Origin: Saccharospirillum sp.
Lineage (GTDB): Bacteria > Pseudomonadota > Gammaproteobacteria > Pseudomonadales > Natronospirillaceae
Reading direction: 5' to 3'
DNA: 64,000 nucleotides
NCBI GenBank assembly: GCA_022565595.1
Contig: JAIUML010000015.1
Coordinates: 1 to 64,000, forward strand
Shown here piece after piece: positions 29,362 through 38,481 of this stretch (position 1 is its first letter; every line of letters begins with the position of its first letter). The notes beneath the pieces were generated by a model. It was not told the origin of the DNA. It saw only the letters and a program-made list of their open reading frames with translations, and ran no database searches. The translations under genes and the position numbers were made by a program.

Positions 29362-29377
29362 CTGACAAAACGGTCAG
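29362..29377. promoter_or_regulatory. Imperfect inverted repeat, RutR-like site 1
   Basis: CTGACAAAACGGTCAG. It matches the inverse of the site at 29502-29517 at 13 of 16 positions. Position and similarity suggest a second, weaker binding site for the same regulator upstream of the nucleoside importer. Confidence 0.4.
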
Positions 29378-29501
29378 AAAATTGCATTGGCAAAGAGCGC
29401 AATTCAGGCTACCTTGGCTGAACCTGACATGAATCGGGGCTGGACAGTGGGCAGCTACCTGAGTTGCTCTGCTTTATACTGTTCGTAAGCTCGTCAAGGG
29501 C

Positions 29502-29517
29502 TTGACCGTTTGGTCAA
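29502..29517. promoter_or_regulatory. Inverted repeat TTGACC-N4-GGTCAA, RutR-like operator
   Basis: TTGACCGTTTGGTCAA is a perfect 6+6 inverted repeat, and it differs at one specified base from the RutR consensus TTGACCAnnTGGTCAA as I recall it. RutR-type TetR regulators control pyrimidine and purine use in gammaproteobacteria, which fits the nucleoside importer gene starting at 29607. The rest of the 428-bp gap shows only the tkt terminator and site 1. Confidence 0.6.
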
Positions 29518-29606
29518 CTTTGAATAAAGTGTGCGCACTCGGCTCTTTTTGAGCTTGTGGCGTAGACACAACAACCAAAACACTCAACGCTGAAAGGGGA
29601 TTCTTC

Positions 29607-30602
29607 ATGAAACCATTGTTCAAGGCTATTGCTGCGGCCTCCATTACCTTAACCGCTGGATACGTAGCGGCGTTCCAACCGGCTGTGGTTTATGACACAG
29701 CAGGCAAATTCGACAAATCGTTCAACGAAGCCGTTTTCCGTAACGGTGTTGAGCCGTTCAATGCCGACAAGGGCGTTGTGGTTCGTGAATTTGAACCTCA
29801 GAACGAAGAACAGCGTACTCAGAGCTTGCGTCGTCTTGCTCAGCAAGGTGCGTCACCCATCGTTGCTGTGGGCTTCAACTTCAGTTCCTCTGTTGAGCAG
29901 GTTGCTGCTCAATTCCCGAATACCCAGTTCGCCATCATCGACTCCGTTGTCGACCTGCCTAACGTTCAGTCAATCATCTTTGCTGAGCACGAGGGTTCTT
30001 TCCTGGTAGGTGCCCTGGCCGCCATGGCGACTGAATCCAATGTGATCAGTTTTGTCGGTGGTATGGACATCCCCTTGATCCGTAAATTCGCCTGTGGCTA
30101 TGAGCAGGGCGCCAAGTACGTGAACAGCGATGTGCGTTACATCCAGAACATGACTGGCTCTACTCCTTCAGCCTTTAACGACCCGGCTCGTGGCTCCGAG
30201 TTGGCCAACTCGCAGATCACCCAGGGTTCTGATGTCATCTTCGCTGCTGCCGGTGGTACCGGCATCGGTGTCTACCAGGCCGCTGCGGACGCCGGCGTCT
30301 ATGCCATTGGTGTGGACTCCAACCAGAACTACCTGCAGCCAGGCACCATGCTCAGCTCCATGGTCAAGCGTGTAGGCGTAGCCGCTTACCAGACCTGGGA
30401 AGAAAGCCTGAATGGTGAGTGGGAAGGCGGCATCAAGGTGCTGGACCTGGCCGCTGGCGGTGTAGACTGGGCACTGGATGAGTTCAACGAAGATCTGGTC
30501 TCTGCGGAAATGCAAAGCCGTATGGCCGAGATCCGTCAGGCGATCATCGATGGCGAAATCCAGGTACATGACTACAGTTCCAACAACAGCTGTGATTACT
30601 AA
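29607..30602 (+). CDS. BMP-family nucleoside/nucleobase ABC transporter binding protein
   Basis: A 331-residue periplasmic binding protein of the BMP (basic membrane protein / PnrA) family, with a Sec signal (MKPLFKAIAAASITLTAGYVAA) and no lipobox. Seen: the family start VVYDTAGKFDKSFNEAVF, FISFVGGMD-like ISFVGGMDIPLIRKF, FACGYEQGAKYVN, and VIFAAAGGTGIGVYQAA. Family members bind purine nucleosides or related compounds. It is followed by a terminator hairpin and then the ATPase and two permeases of the same system. GAAAGGGG precedes the ATG. Confidence 0.9.
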   Translation: MKPLFKAIAAASITLTAGYVAAFQPAVVYDTAGKFDKSFNEAVFRNGVEPFNADKGVVVREFEPQNEEQRTQSLRRLAQQGASPIVAVGFNFSSSVEQVAAQFPNTQFAIIDSVVDLPNVQSIIFAEHEGSFLVGALAAMATESNVISFVGGMDIPLIRKFACGYEQGAKYVNSDVRYIQNMTGSTPSAFNDPARGSELANSQITQGSDVIFAAAGGTGIGVYQAAADAGVYAIGVDSNQNYLQPGTMLSSMVKRVGVAAYQTWEESLNGEWEGGIKVLDLAAGGVDWALDEFNEDLVSAEMQSRMAEIRQAIIDGEIQVHDYSSNNSCDY

Positions 30603-30629
30603 GATCGGCGTTTTTGTCTGATCGAATGG

Positions 30630-30661
30630 AAAAGGCACCGTCCTCAAGGCGGTGCCTTTTT
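30630..30661 (+). terminator. Intrinsic terminator between binding-protein and ATPase genes
   Basis: AAAAGGCACCG (30630-30640) and CGGTGCCTTTT (30650-30660) form an 11-bp stem ending in a T-run. Partial termination here would make binding protein in excess over the transporter core. Confidence 0.9.
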
Positions 30662-30736
30662 GTTGGCTCAACCAGTGTCTGGTTCGGGCTAACACAGCGA
30701 GACACCTTTCTATTCACGATTTAAACCGGGTGACCC

Positions 30737-32305
30737 ATGACTGCCCAGACTACAGACCTGGCGCTGGAGCTGCGCGGCATTGACAAGCGCTTCGGTGCTG
30801 TGCATGCCAACAAGTCCATCGATCTTCGCGTTCCCAAAGGCACCATACACGGCATTGTTGGTGAAAACGGGGCCGGCAAGTCGACCCTGATGAGCATCAT
30901 CTACGGCTTTTACGAAGCCGATCAGGGCGAGATCCTGATTGATGGTAAGCCAATACAAATCAAAGATTCCAAATCCGCCATTGCTGCGGGCATTGGCATG
31001 GTGCATCAGCATTTCATGCTGATCCAGAATTTTACGGCGGTCGAGAATGTCATTCTCGGTGCCGAAGATGGCGCGGTCATTAACGAGAGTATTGGTCGAG
31101 CCACCAAAGAGTTGAAGCACCTGGAAAAAGAGTACGGACTGAATGTCCCTCTGCACCAGCCGGTAGAAGAGCTGGCGGTTGGCTATCAGCAACGTATCGA
31201 GATTCTGAAAGCCCTGTACCGTAATGCCAAAATACTGATCCTGGATGAGCCCACTGGCGTTTTGACACCCCAGGAAAGCGAGCACCTGTTCAAGGTGCTC
31301 AAGACCCTGAAAGATCAGGGCACCACCGTGATTCTGATTACCCATAAGCTGCGCGAGATCATGGCGGTAACCGACAATGTGTCGGTGATGCGCCGCGGCG
31401 AAATGGTTGCCCATGTGAAAACCAGCGAAACCAGCCGAGAAGATCTGGCCGAGTTGATGGTTGGCCGCAAGGTGCTGCTGAGAGTGGAAAAGGGCGAGTC
31501 CAACCCTCAGGACGTCAAACTGAGCGTTGATCATGTCTCGCTGACGGACGATGCGGGCGTGCAACGACTGAAAGACATCTCCTTTCAGGTGCGAGCGGGT
31601 GAAATTGTTGGCATCGCTGGTGTCTCAGGCAACGGCCAGTCGGAGTTGATCGAAGCACTGGCGGGTATTCGCAACATCAATGAGGGTGAGATCAACCTCA
31701 ATGGCCAGAAGGTCACAGCCAAACACAATCTGAGCCCGGAGCAGGTAAGACACGCCGGTGTTGGCCATATTCCTGAAGATCGGCATCGTATGGGCCTGAT
31801 CAACTCCTTTTCGGCCTATGAGGCTTTTGTGCTGGGTTATCATCGCAAGCCAGAATACAGCGGTGCCTTTCTGGTCAAACGGGACCACATCATCAAGGAC
31901 TGTCAGGCCAAAATGGAGCGCTGGGACGTGCGGCCACCGGATCCGTTTTTGCGCACGGCCAACTTTTCCGGCGGCAACCAGCAGAAGCTGGTGATCGCGC
32001 GCGAAATTGAACAGGGCCCGGATGTGCTGCTGATTGGTCAGCCCACGCGCGGTGTGGACATCGGTGCCATTGAATCCATTCACAAGCGCATTCTGGAAAT
32101 GCGCGATGCGGGCAAAGCCATATTGCTCGTTTCCGTCGAGTTGGATGAAATTCGCTCGCTCGCTGACCGCATTCTGGTCATGTTCGACGGCATCATCGTC
32201 GGTGAAGTACCGGCCGACAAGGCTGATGAAAAAACACTGGGGTTGATGATGGCCAACATCGTTCCCGAAGAGATCAAGGCACTGCAGGCGGAGGGTCACG
32301 CATGA
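30737..32305 (+). CDS. Nucleoside-type ABC transporter, double ATP-binding protein
   Basis: A 522-residue protein with two ATPase domains, as in sugar/nucleoside importers. Domain 1: Walker A GENGAGKST, Q-loop MVHQHF, a divergent signature LAVGYQQR, Walker B LILDEPTGVL. Domain 2: GVSGNGQSE in place of a canonical Walker A, signature FSGGNQQK, and IGQPTRGVD where the catalytic Glu is replaced by Gln. This asymmetry is normal for the BMP-linked (YufO/RbsA-like) subgroup, where one ATP site is degenerate. It overlaps the next gene by four bases (ATGA). Confidence 0.92.
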   Translation: MTAQTTDLALELRGIDKRFGAVHANKSIDLRVPKGTIHGIVGENGAGKSTLMSIIYGFYEADQGEILIDGKPIQIKDSKSAIAAGIGMVHQHFMLIQNFTAVENVILGAEDGAVINESIGRATKELKHLEKEYGLNVPLHQPVEELAVGYQQRIEILKALYRNAKILILDEPTGVLTPQESEHLFKVLKTLKDQGTTVILITHKLREIMAVTDNVSVMRRGEMVAHVKTSETSREDLAELMVGRKVLLRVEKGESNPQDVKLSVDHVSLTDDAGVQRLKDISFQVRAGEIVGIAGVSGNGQSELIEALAGIRNINEGEINLNGQKVTAKHNLSPEQVRHAGVGHIPEDRHRMGLINSFSAYEAFVLGYHRKPEYSGAFLVKRDHIIKDCQAKMERWDVRPPDPFLRTANFSGGNQQKLVIAREIEQGPDVLLIGQPTRGVDIGAIESIHKRILEMRDAGKAILLVSVELDEIRSLADRILVMFDGIIVGEVPADKADEKTLGLMMANIVPEEIKALQAEGHA

Positions 32306-33435
32306 GCCAGGAAAGAATACCCGTCTGGATTACAGTTGTTGTCATTCCGATTACCAACGTACTGTTGGCTGCTATTGCTGCTGGCTTTATTTTCTGGTTT
32401 CTCAACATCAACCCCCTGGATGCTCTGAGGGCCATGGTTTATGGTGCCTTTGGTAGCAGCTACGGCTGGGGTTACACCCTCTACTACATGACTACTTACA
32501 TCTTTACCGGGCTCGCCGTAGCGGTGGCCTTCAAGTGTGGCATGTTCAACATTGGTGGTGAGGGGCAGGCCTATATTGGTGCCCTGGGCGTCGGCCTGGT
32601 CTGCCTCTGGTTGGGTGGCAAAGTGCCCTTTCTGGTGCTGTTGCCGATCAGCATCATGGCGGCAGCGGTCTTTGGCGCGCTCTGGGCGTTAATACCCGCC
32701 TGGTTGCAGGCCTATCGCGGTTCACACATCGTGATCACCACCATCATGTTCAACTTTATTGCGGCATCCTTGATGAACTATGTGCTGATCAACCATCTCA
32801 AGCCGGAAGGCCGGATGTCGGTTGAAAGCGCTCAGTTCCATCCAGACGCCTGGATTCCCAAAGTGCACGACGTACTCGGTGCCATGGGCATACAGATGGG
32901 TTATTCGCCGCTGAACCTTTCCATCGTCTTTGCCTTGTTGGTTGCCTTTGCGGTTTGGGTGTTCCTGTGGCGCACGCGTTGGGGTTACGAGATTCGCGCT
33001 GTTGGCAGCAACCCGAGTGCTGCCAAATATGGCGGTATCCATCTGCCCAAGGTCATTATTCTTACCATGCTGGTGGCGGGTGCATTGGCTGGCTTCCTGG
33101 CGTTGAACGTGGTGCAGGGTGAGGCACATCAGATCAAGTTGAACCTGGTCAACCAGATGGGCTTTACCGGCATTGCGGTGGCGTTAATGGGACGCAATCA
33201 TCCCTTTGGTATTGTATTGGCGGCGCTGTTGTTCGGCTTTTTGACTCAGGGCGGCAGTGAGTTGCAGTTCGAGTATTCGGTGGATGCCCGCATCGTAGTC
33301 GTGTTGCAAGGTCTGGTTATTCTGTTCTCTGGCGCACTGCAATACATGATGAAGCACCCGATCGAGAAAGCCTACTTACGCTTGCACCACAGGTTTGGCC
33401 GTAAGCCAGGCACCGACAAGACAGCGGAGGCCTGA
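32302..33435 (+). CDS. Nucleoside-type ABC transporter permease 1
   Basis: A 377-residue inner-membrane permease of the BMP-linked branched family. Multiple hydrophobic segments are visible, with family motifs FNIGGEGQAYIGALG, GSHIVITTIMFNFIA, and RAVGSNPSAAKYGGI, and GFTGIAVALMGRNHP late in the protein. It overlaps the ATPase gene and is followed three bases later by the second permease. Confidence 0.92.
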   Translation: MSQERIPVWITVVVIPITNVLLAAIAAGFIFWFLNINPLDALRAMVYGAFGSSYGWGYTLYYMTTYIFTGLAVAVAFKCGMFNIGGEGQAYIGALGVGLVCLWLGGKVPFLVLLPISIMAAAVFGALWALIPAWLQAYRGSHIVITTIMFNFIAASLMNYVLINHLKPEGRMSVESAQFHPDAWIPKVHDVLGAMGIQMGYSPLNLSIVFALLVAFAVWVFLWRTRWGYEIRAVGSNPSAAKYGGIHLPKVIILTMLVAGALAGFLALNVVQGEAHQIKLNLVNQMGFTGIAVALMGRNHPFGIVLAALLFGFLTQGGSELQFEYSVDARIVVVLQGLVILFSGALQYMMKHPIEKAYLRLHHRFGRKPGTDKTAEA

Positions 33436-33438
33436 TTC

Positions 33439-34428
33439 ATGGAAACCTTTGTTACTATCATCCTGATTCTGGACGCCATGCTGCGTAACGCCACGCCGCT
33501 GATCTTTGCCGCCATGGCGGGCATGTTTTCGGAGCGCTCAGGCATCGTCAACATTGCTCTGGAAGGCAAGATTCTGATCAGCGCCTTTGCCGGGGCTGCG
33601 ACTGCCTTTGTAACCGGCTCCCCCTGGATGGGGCTGCTGGCCGGTATATTGGCGACCATCGTCTTCGCTCAGCTCCATGCTTTCGCCACTGTGACTCACA
33701 ATGGCGACCATGTGGTCTCTGGCCTGGCGATCAACATTCTTGCGGCAGGCTTGACGGCAGCCCTGGGTAACTACTGGTTCGGGCAGGGCGGCAACACCCC
33801 TAACCTGGTGAACCGGGCCGAAGAATTGAATGCCCGTTTTCAGCCGATTACCCTGCCACTGGCCGATTGGGCCAACCAGAACATTCCCTACCTCGGCTAC
33901 ATTTATTTTGAGCTGATCAGCGGCCACTACGTTCTGGTCTATCTGGCTTTTGCGGCGGTGCCTTTGTGTTGGTTTATCCTGTTCCGCACACGTTTTGGTC
34001 TGCGTTTGCGTGCCGTTGGTGAGAACCCTCAGGCGGTAGACACCGCCGGTATTTCTGTCACCAAAATACGTTATGCAGCGTTATTGATGTGCGGCATATT
34101 GGTCGGCTTTTCGGGGGTCTATCTTGCCGTTGCGCTGACTGCTCAATTTTCGCCAAACATGAGCGCAGGCAAAGGCTATATGGCACTGGCGGCATTGATC
34201 TTCGGTAAATGGCGACCGCGCCCGACACTGATTGCCTGTCTGCTGTTCGGCTTCCTGCAGGCCATCGCCGACCGGAGTCAGGGTGCCGAGGTGTTCGGTA
34301 TGGCGGTACCGGTGCAACTGGTCGAAGCCTTGCCCTATATTTTGACCGTGGTACTGCTCGGTGGCTTCATAGGCCGCGCTGTCGCGCCGAAGGCAATCGG
34401 CAAGCCCTACGTCAAGGAACGCGAGTAA
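33439..34428 (+). CDS. Nucleoside-type ABC transporter permease 2
   Basis: A 329-residue membrane permease, partner of the preceding gene. Typical blocks: MLRNATPLIFAAMAGMFSERSG (part), VNIALEGKILI, HVVSGLAINILAAGLT, RAVGENPQAVDTAGI, and GYMALAALIFGKWRP. It completes the importer: binding protein, double ATPase and two permeases. The dioxygenase gene follows 57 bases later. Confidence 0.92.
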   Translation: METFVTIILILDAMLRNATPLIFAAMAGMFSERSGIVNIALEGKILISAFAGAATAFVTGSPWMGLLAGILATIVFAQLHAFATVTHNGDHVVSGLAINILAAGLTAALGNYWFGQGGNTPNLVNRAEELNARFQPITLPLADWANQNIPYLGYIYFELISGHYVLVYLAFAAVPLCWFILFRTRFGLRLRAVGENPQAVDTAGISVTKIRYAALLMCGILVGFSGVYLAVALTAQFSPNMSAGKGYMALAALIFGKWRPRPTLIACLLFGFLQAIADRSQGAEVFGMAVPVQLVEALPYILTVVLLGGFIGRAVAPKAIGKPYVKERE

Positions 34429-34485
34429 CACAACAGGGCGGGGCATGAACCCCGCCCGACTCTCCATTGCTCAGGATTCATCCCT

Positions 34486-35421
34486 ATGTCAATTAATGCC
34501 ATTCCCACACTCGATGTGTCCCGCTTTGAAACCAACCCGGAAGCCTTCGTCGCTGAACTCGGTGCCGCCTACCAGGCCTGGGGCTTTGCCGGCATCCAGG
34601 GTCACGGCATCGACCCATCCGTTGCCATCAACGCCCTGCGCGCCAGCGAAAAACTCTTCTCTCAACCCGATGAGGTGAAGAAACACTACTTCAAGGACAA
34701 CGGCGGTACCCGAGGTTACACCCCCTTCGGCACCGAAATCGCCAAGAACGCCCAGCATGTCGACCTGAAAGAATTCTGGCACGTCGGCCGTGAAATTGAG
34801 GGCGAACCCCCTTTCAAGAACCTGACTCCGAACATCTGGCCAGAAGAAGTGCCCGAGTTCAAAGACGCCATGCTGACGCTCTATACCGCGCTGGATAAGC
34901 TCTCAATCACGCTGCTGCAAGCTTTTGCACTCTTCATCGGCGAAGATCGCCACTATTTCGACGAGAAAGTGAATTTTGGCAACAGCATCCTGAGGCCACT
35001 GCACTACCCGCCCATCACCGACCCGAACCTGCCCAACGTTCGCGCTGGCGCACACGAAGACATCAACCTTATCACCTTGCTGGTCGGCTCCGAACAGGAA
35101 GGCCTGGAGGTGCTGAACAAGCGCGGCGAGTGGGTTGGCATTTCAATGATCGAAGGCACCATCATTTGCAACGTCGGTGACATGCTGCAACGCCTCACCA
35201 ACCACGTTCTACCCTCGACCACCCACAGGGTCGTCAACCCCAAAGGCGAAGCCGGTAAGGTCTCCCGCTACTCCATCCCCTACTTCGTACACCCCAACCC
35301 GGGCACCTCACTCGACGCCCTACCGCAGTGCGTCACCGCGGACAACCCCAAGCGCTACCCACCCATCACCAGCGACGAATACCTGATGGAGCGGCTCCGC
35401 GAGATTGGGTTGGTCAAGTGA
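34486..35421 (+). CDS. 2-oxoglutarate/Fe(II)-dependent dioxygenase (isopenicillin N synthase-like)
   Basis: A 311-residue non-haem iron oxygenase. The N-terminal DIOX_N-like part starts IPTLDVSRFETNPEAFV. Iron ligands His190-x-Asp192 (AGAHEDINLITLLVG) and His247 (STTHRVVNP) and the 2-oxoglutarate-binding Arg261-x-Ser263 (SRYSIPYFVHP) are all present. Family members hydroxylate or oxidise small molecules. Placement at the end of a nucleoside-importer operon with a RutR-like operator suggests a purine or pyrimidine base or nucleoside as substrate; that is inference. Confidence 0.85.
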   Translation: MSINAIPTLDVSRFETNPEAFVAELGAAYQAWGFAGIQGHGIDPSVAINALRASEKLFSQPDEVKKHYFKDNGGTRGYTPFGTEIAKNAQHVDLKEFWHVGREIEGEPPFKNLTPNIWPEEVPEFKDAMLTLYTALDKLSITLLQAFALFIGEDRHYFDEKVNFGNSILRPLHYPPITDPNLPNVRAGAHEDINLITLLVGSEQEGLEVLNKRGEWVGISMIEGTIICNVGDMLQRLTNHVLPSTTHRVVNPKGEAGKVSRYSIPYFVHPNPGTSLDALPQCVTADNPKRYPPITSDEYLMERLREIGLVK

Positions 35422-35445
35422 TGGGCTAGTATTGCGGCTTAACCC

Positions 35446-35559
35446 GCCATGGCACCCGGGTAAGTGTTTTCAGGGTCGCCGTGTACCCATCCATGGGGGC
35501 TCGGCAGCGGCCATCCAGGCCGCTGACGTCCCTGAAAACACTTACCCGGGCCCCATGGC
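35446..35559 (+). repeat. Structured palindromic element, copy D
   Basis: Arms 35446-35475 and 35530-35559 pair over 30 bases with two mismatches (CCCGGGTAAGTGTTTTCAGG...). The 54-base core includes CCCATCCATGGG and the inner hairpin CAGCGGCC-ATCCA-GGCCGCTG. Core matches copies B, C and E; arms do not. It lies downstream of the dioxygenase gene and could also act as its transcript end. Confidence 0.88.
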
Positions 35560-35663
35560 TAATCCTCTCGACAAGTCAGTGTTCAAACAAGAACCTTCAA
35601 ATTGAATCTCTGTGCAACCCCTAAATTTTAACGATTCGGAATTTAATGAAGCCGAAATTGTAA

Positions 35664-35777
35664 GTGCCGGATGCCCGGTAGGCCTTTCTGAGGGCGTCAG
35701 CGGCCTGGATGGCCGCTGCCGAGCCTACATGGATGTATCTACGGCGACCTCAGAAAGGCCTACCGGGCAGCCTGCAC
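35664..35777 (-). repeat. Structured palindromic element, copy E
   Basis: Arms 35664-35693 and 35748-35777 pair over 30 bases with two mismatches (GCCCGGTAGGCCTTTCTGAG...). The core is in the opposite orientation to copy D and contains, on the minus strand, TACATCCATGTA and the same CAGCGGCC...GGCCGCTG hairpin. D and E are separated by 104 bases, as are B and C. The rest of the 527-bp gap before the aspartoacylase-like gene shows nothing I can name. Confidence 0.88.
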
Positions 35778-35948
35778 GGACCATAGTCAAAAAGCTCCGC
35801 CAAGGGAGATGAGGCAGCCAGCACGGACCACTGTCGCAGTCACAAAGCAACATCAGAACTGACCACAGTCGACAAACCGGAATAGACAATGGAACATTCC
35901 ACCGGGGATTCGTTATGATGAAGCAAAGCGCAACGAGAGTTTCATGGA

Positions 35949-36851
35949 ATGCAGAGGATCAAGCATCTTGCCATTACGGGCGGCACGCACGGTAACGAAC
36001 TCACCGGGGTGCACCTGCTCAAGCATTGGCGGAACAACCCGGAAGAGATCTGTCGGGACAGCTTTACTACTGAATTGCATTTGGCCAACCCCAAGGCCAA
36101 CCAGTGTAATCGACGGTACCTGGATGAAGACCTGAATCGGCAGTTTGGGTGGGATGATCTCAATGACCATGCGCTTTGTGGTTACGAGCAGAACCGGGCC
36201 AAGTCGCTGAATACCCTTTTGGGCCCCAAGGATGACCCTCGGGTCGACTTTGTGCTTGACCTTCATACCACCACCGCCAACATGGGCGTTACCCTCGTCA
36301 TCAAAACAGATGACCCCTTCCTGGTCGGCATGGCGTTTTATGTGAAACAGAAAATGCCCGAGGTGACGCTCTTTTTTGAGCCAGCGGAACGCATGGCTGA
36401 TAACTTTCTGGTGTCTCTGGGTCGGCACTTCGGCTTACTGGTCGAAGTCGGGCCGGTGCCCCAGGGATTGCTGCGTTGGGATGCCTACGAGAATACCCGT
36501 CAGGCGACATTGCATTGCCTCGATTACGTGCAGCAGGTTAACGAGACTGGAGAACTGCCGGAATTACCGGAGGTTCAAAGTGGCTTTCATTTTGTACGCA
36601 AGGTGAACTTGCCGGAAAACGAACGCGGCGAGTTGACCGCCATGGTGCATCCCAATTTGCAGGATGCCGATTATCAACCCATCAAGCCAGGTGAACCCTT
36701 GTTCATGTCACTGGATGGCAAAGCCATTCCCTTTGACAGCGACAGAACCTTGTATGGTGCCTTTATCAACGAGGCGGCCTATTACGACCGCCACATTGGC
36801 TTGAGTCTGATGGAACCGGTCGAGATCAAATTGAACCGAACTGGAAGGTGA
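35949..36851 (+). CDS. Aspartoacylase-like zinc deacylase
   Basis: A 300-residue protein of the aspartoacylase/succinylglutamate desuccinylase family. Zinc ligands are visible as His14-x-x-Glu17 in GGTHGNE and His106 in DLHTTT; RRYLDEDLNRQF and VEVGPVPQGLLR match the aspartoacylase substrate site better than the AstE group. It would release an acyl group (for example acetate) from an N-acyl amino acid. It appears to be a single gene. Its 3' end overlaps the convergent outer-membrane-type gene by 26 bases. Confidence 0.83.
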   Translation: MQRIKHLAITGGTHGNELTGVHLLKHWRNNPEEICRDSFTTELHLANPKANQCNRRYLDEDLNRQFGWDDLNDHALCGYEQNRAKSLNTLLGPKDDPRVDFVLDLHTTTANMGVTLVIKTDDPFLVGMAFYVKQKMPEVTLFFEPAERMADNFLVSLGRHFGLLVEVGPVPQGLLRWDAYENTRQATLHCLDYVQQVNETGELPELPEVQSGFHFVRKVNLPENERGELTAMVHPNLQDADYQPIKPGEPLFMSLDGKAIPFDSDRTLYGAFINEAAYYDRHIGLSLMEPVEIKLNRTGR

Positions 36852-37413
36852 TCACCAGGCTCGGGCCGGACAGGTCCTGAGCTTTCAGTCCATCGATATT
36901 GGGGTGTGTCGTCTGACGATAAGCCGCGCCGACGCCGATTTCGAAGAAGTCGGTCAGGTTGACCTCGCCCATAATGCTGACTTCACTGACGAAAATGGCG
37001 GCATCGTCCTGACGATTGCCGTCGAGATCAACGATGGTTACCCCACCAAAACCCAGCAAAAGCTTGGTTTCCACATGCACCAACTGGTCTGGCCTATGGG
37101 TGTAGCCCAGGATCAGGCCACCGTAGCCCAGCTCCAGTTTCTCGTTGTTGCCAAAATCGGGCTCATTCACCAGACCGTAACCGCCGCCGCCAATAAACAG
37201 CGAGTGGTCGCCAGCGGTAAAGGTAGCAGCGCCTTCGCCGCCGATCATCACGGAACTGGTATCCAGGATAGGCCCTATTTTGACCACGGGGCCGCCAAAG
37301 CCACCGGCTCTGGCGTTGTCCATATCGATCAGGGTGTCTTTGGCCAATGCAGGAGTTGTCGCCGCCATCAAGGCCAGGATGGCTGTGGTACAGAGTGCTG
37401 AACGCCGAATCAT
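36826..37413 (-). CDS. Exported protein, probable outer-membrane beta-barrel, function unknown
   Basis: A 195-residue protein with a signal peptide (RRSALCTTAILALMAATTPALA) and a mature part rich in Gly and alternating hydrophobic residues (GGLILGYTHRPDQL, LLLGFGGVTIVDLDGN, FFEIGVGAAYRQT), ending in the aromatic-hydrophobic pattern VITFQFGSI. This suggests a small beta-barrel. The start at 37413 has AAGGGAG upstream; a longer frame reaches 37446. I do not recognise a named family. Confidence 0.65.
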   Translation of the reverse strand: MIRRSALCTTAILALMAATTPALAKDTLIDMDNARAGGFGGPVVKIGPILDTSSVMIGGEGAATFTAGDHSLFIGGGGYGLVNEPDFGNNEKLELGYGGLILGYTHRPDQLVHVETKLLLGFGGVTIVDLDGNRQDDAAIFVSEVSIMGEVNLTDFFEIGVGAAYRQTTHPNIDGLKAQDLSGPSLVITFQFGSI

Positions 37414-37483
37414 GCCGAGTCTCTCCCTTGCTATTTTAGTTTGCATTATGAGCGTTGCGCTGCTCCCGCACCAGAGACGGAAG

Positions 37484-37744
37484 TCATGGCTGTGAGGAAT
37501 TGTTCATTTTGTCTTCCAGGCTCTTCAGCTGCGCTTCCAGTCGTTCCAGTTGCTCGCGAGTACGCAGCAAAACCGCCTGCTGTGCTTCGAATTCTTCGCG
37601 ACTGACGACATCGAGTTTGCTGACTTGCGACTGAATCAGGCTGCGCATGTTGTTGCGAATGTCTTCGCGCGCCTGGCGCCCCTGGCCTAGCAGGTCAGTG
37701 GCTTGTTGGCTGATCTGGTCGAGCAGGTCTTCGGGTAATTTCAT
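37484..37744 (-). CDS. ubiK: Ubiquinone biosynthesis accessory factor UbiK
   Basis: An 86-residue coiled-coil protein of the BMFP/YqiC family. The conserved centre KLDVVSREEFEAQQAVLLRTRE aligns with E. coli YqiC/UbiK (TRLDLVSREEFDVQ...LLRTRE). UbiK assists the aerobic ubiquinone biosynthesis complex. Its position divergent from glnK-amtB is common in related gammaproteobacteria. Confidence 0.88.
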   Translation of the reverse strand: MKLPEDLLDQISQQATDLLGQGRQAREDIRNNMRSLIQSQVSKLDVVSREEFEAQQAVLLRTREQLERLEAQLKSLEDKMNNSSQP

Positions 37745-37849
37745 CTCTGCTTCCTCGTCAAGTCGATGCTAATAAGGTCTGTCGAATCCGCGTCTGATTT
37801 GAGTCAGGACAGTGTCAGTGGATTCGACCCATATGAGTGCACAGAAGAC

Positions 37850-37864
37850 GCACACTAATTGTGC
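37850..37864. promoter_or_regulatory. NtrC-type binding site
   Basis: GCACACTAATTGTGC, the GCAC-N7-GTGC form of the NtrC consensus, 83 bases upstream of the sigma-54 promoter of glnK. Related half-sites lie nearby, such as GGTGCGC about 37879-37885. Confidence 0.7.
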
Positions 37865-37922
37865 GTCGCCCTTTATTGGTGCGCAAGTTTTGATCAATCG
37901 CTATGCAGTACCGCCTAACTTA

Positions 37923-37936
37923 TTGATATAAATCAA
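37923..37936. promoter_or_regulatory. Perfect FNR/ANR box
   Basis: TTGATATAAATCAA matches TTGAT-N4-ATCAA exactly. It lies ten bases upstream of the sigma-54 -24 element of glnK and on the ubiK side of the same gap, so it could affect either gene. Confidence 0.6.
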
Positions 37937-37946
37937 TATTTCGAGT

Positions 37947-37963
37947 TGGCACGCGCTTCGCTA
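37947..37963 (+). promoter_or_regulatory. Sigma-54 promoter of glnK-amtB
   Basis: TGGCACGCGCTTCGCTA matches the -24/-12 consensus TGGCAC-N5-TTGC with one change in the -12 element. With the NtrC site upstream it gives the classical nitrogen-starvation promoter. The leader from here to the glnK ATG is about 150 bases. Confidence 0.75.
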
Positions 37964-38094
37964 TAGAACCCGAGACAAGTGACACCAATCGCGACCAACC
38001 GTTGCGTTGGTCATTGTAACCCGGCTGCAAGCCAGTGGCACTGGTTCTGCAGTCACCCTTCGGGCCGGCGCTGACGTTCAGTGTTTCGGTGTAA

Positions 38095-38451
<357 letters not shown>

Positions 38452-38481
38452 GCCGATTGAATTAACGGGAGAGTCCTAACA

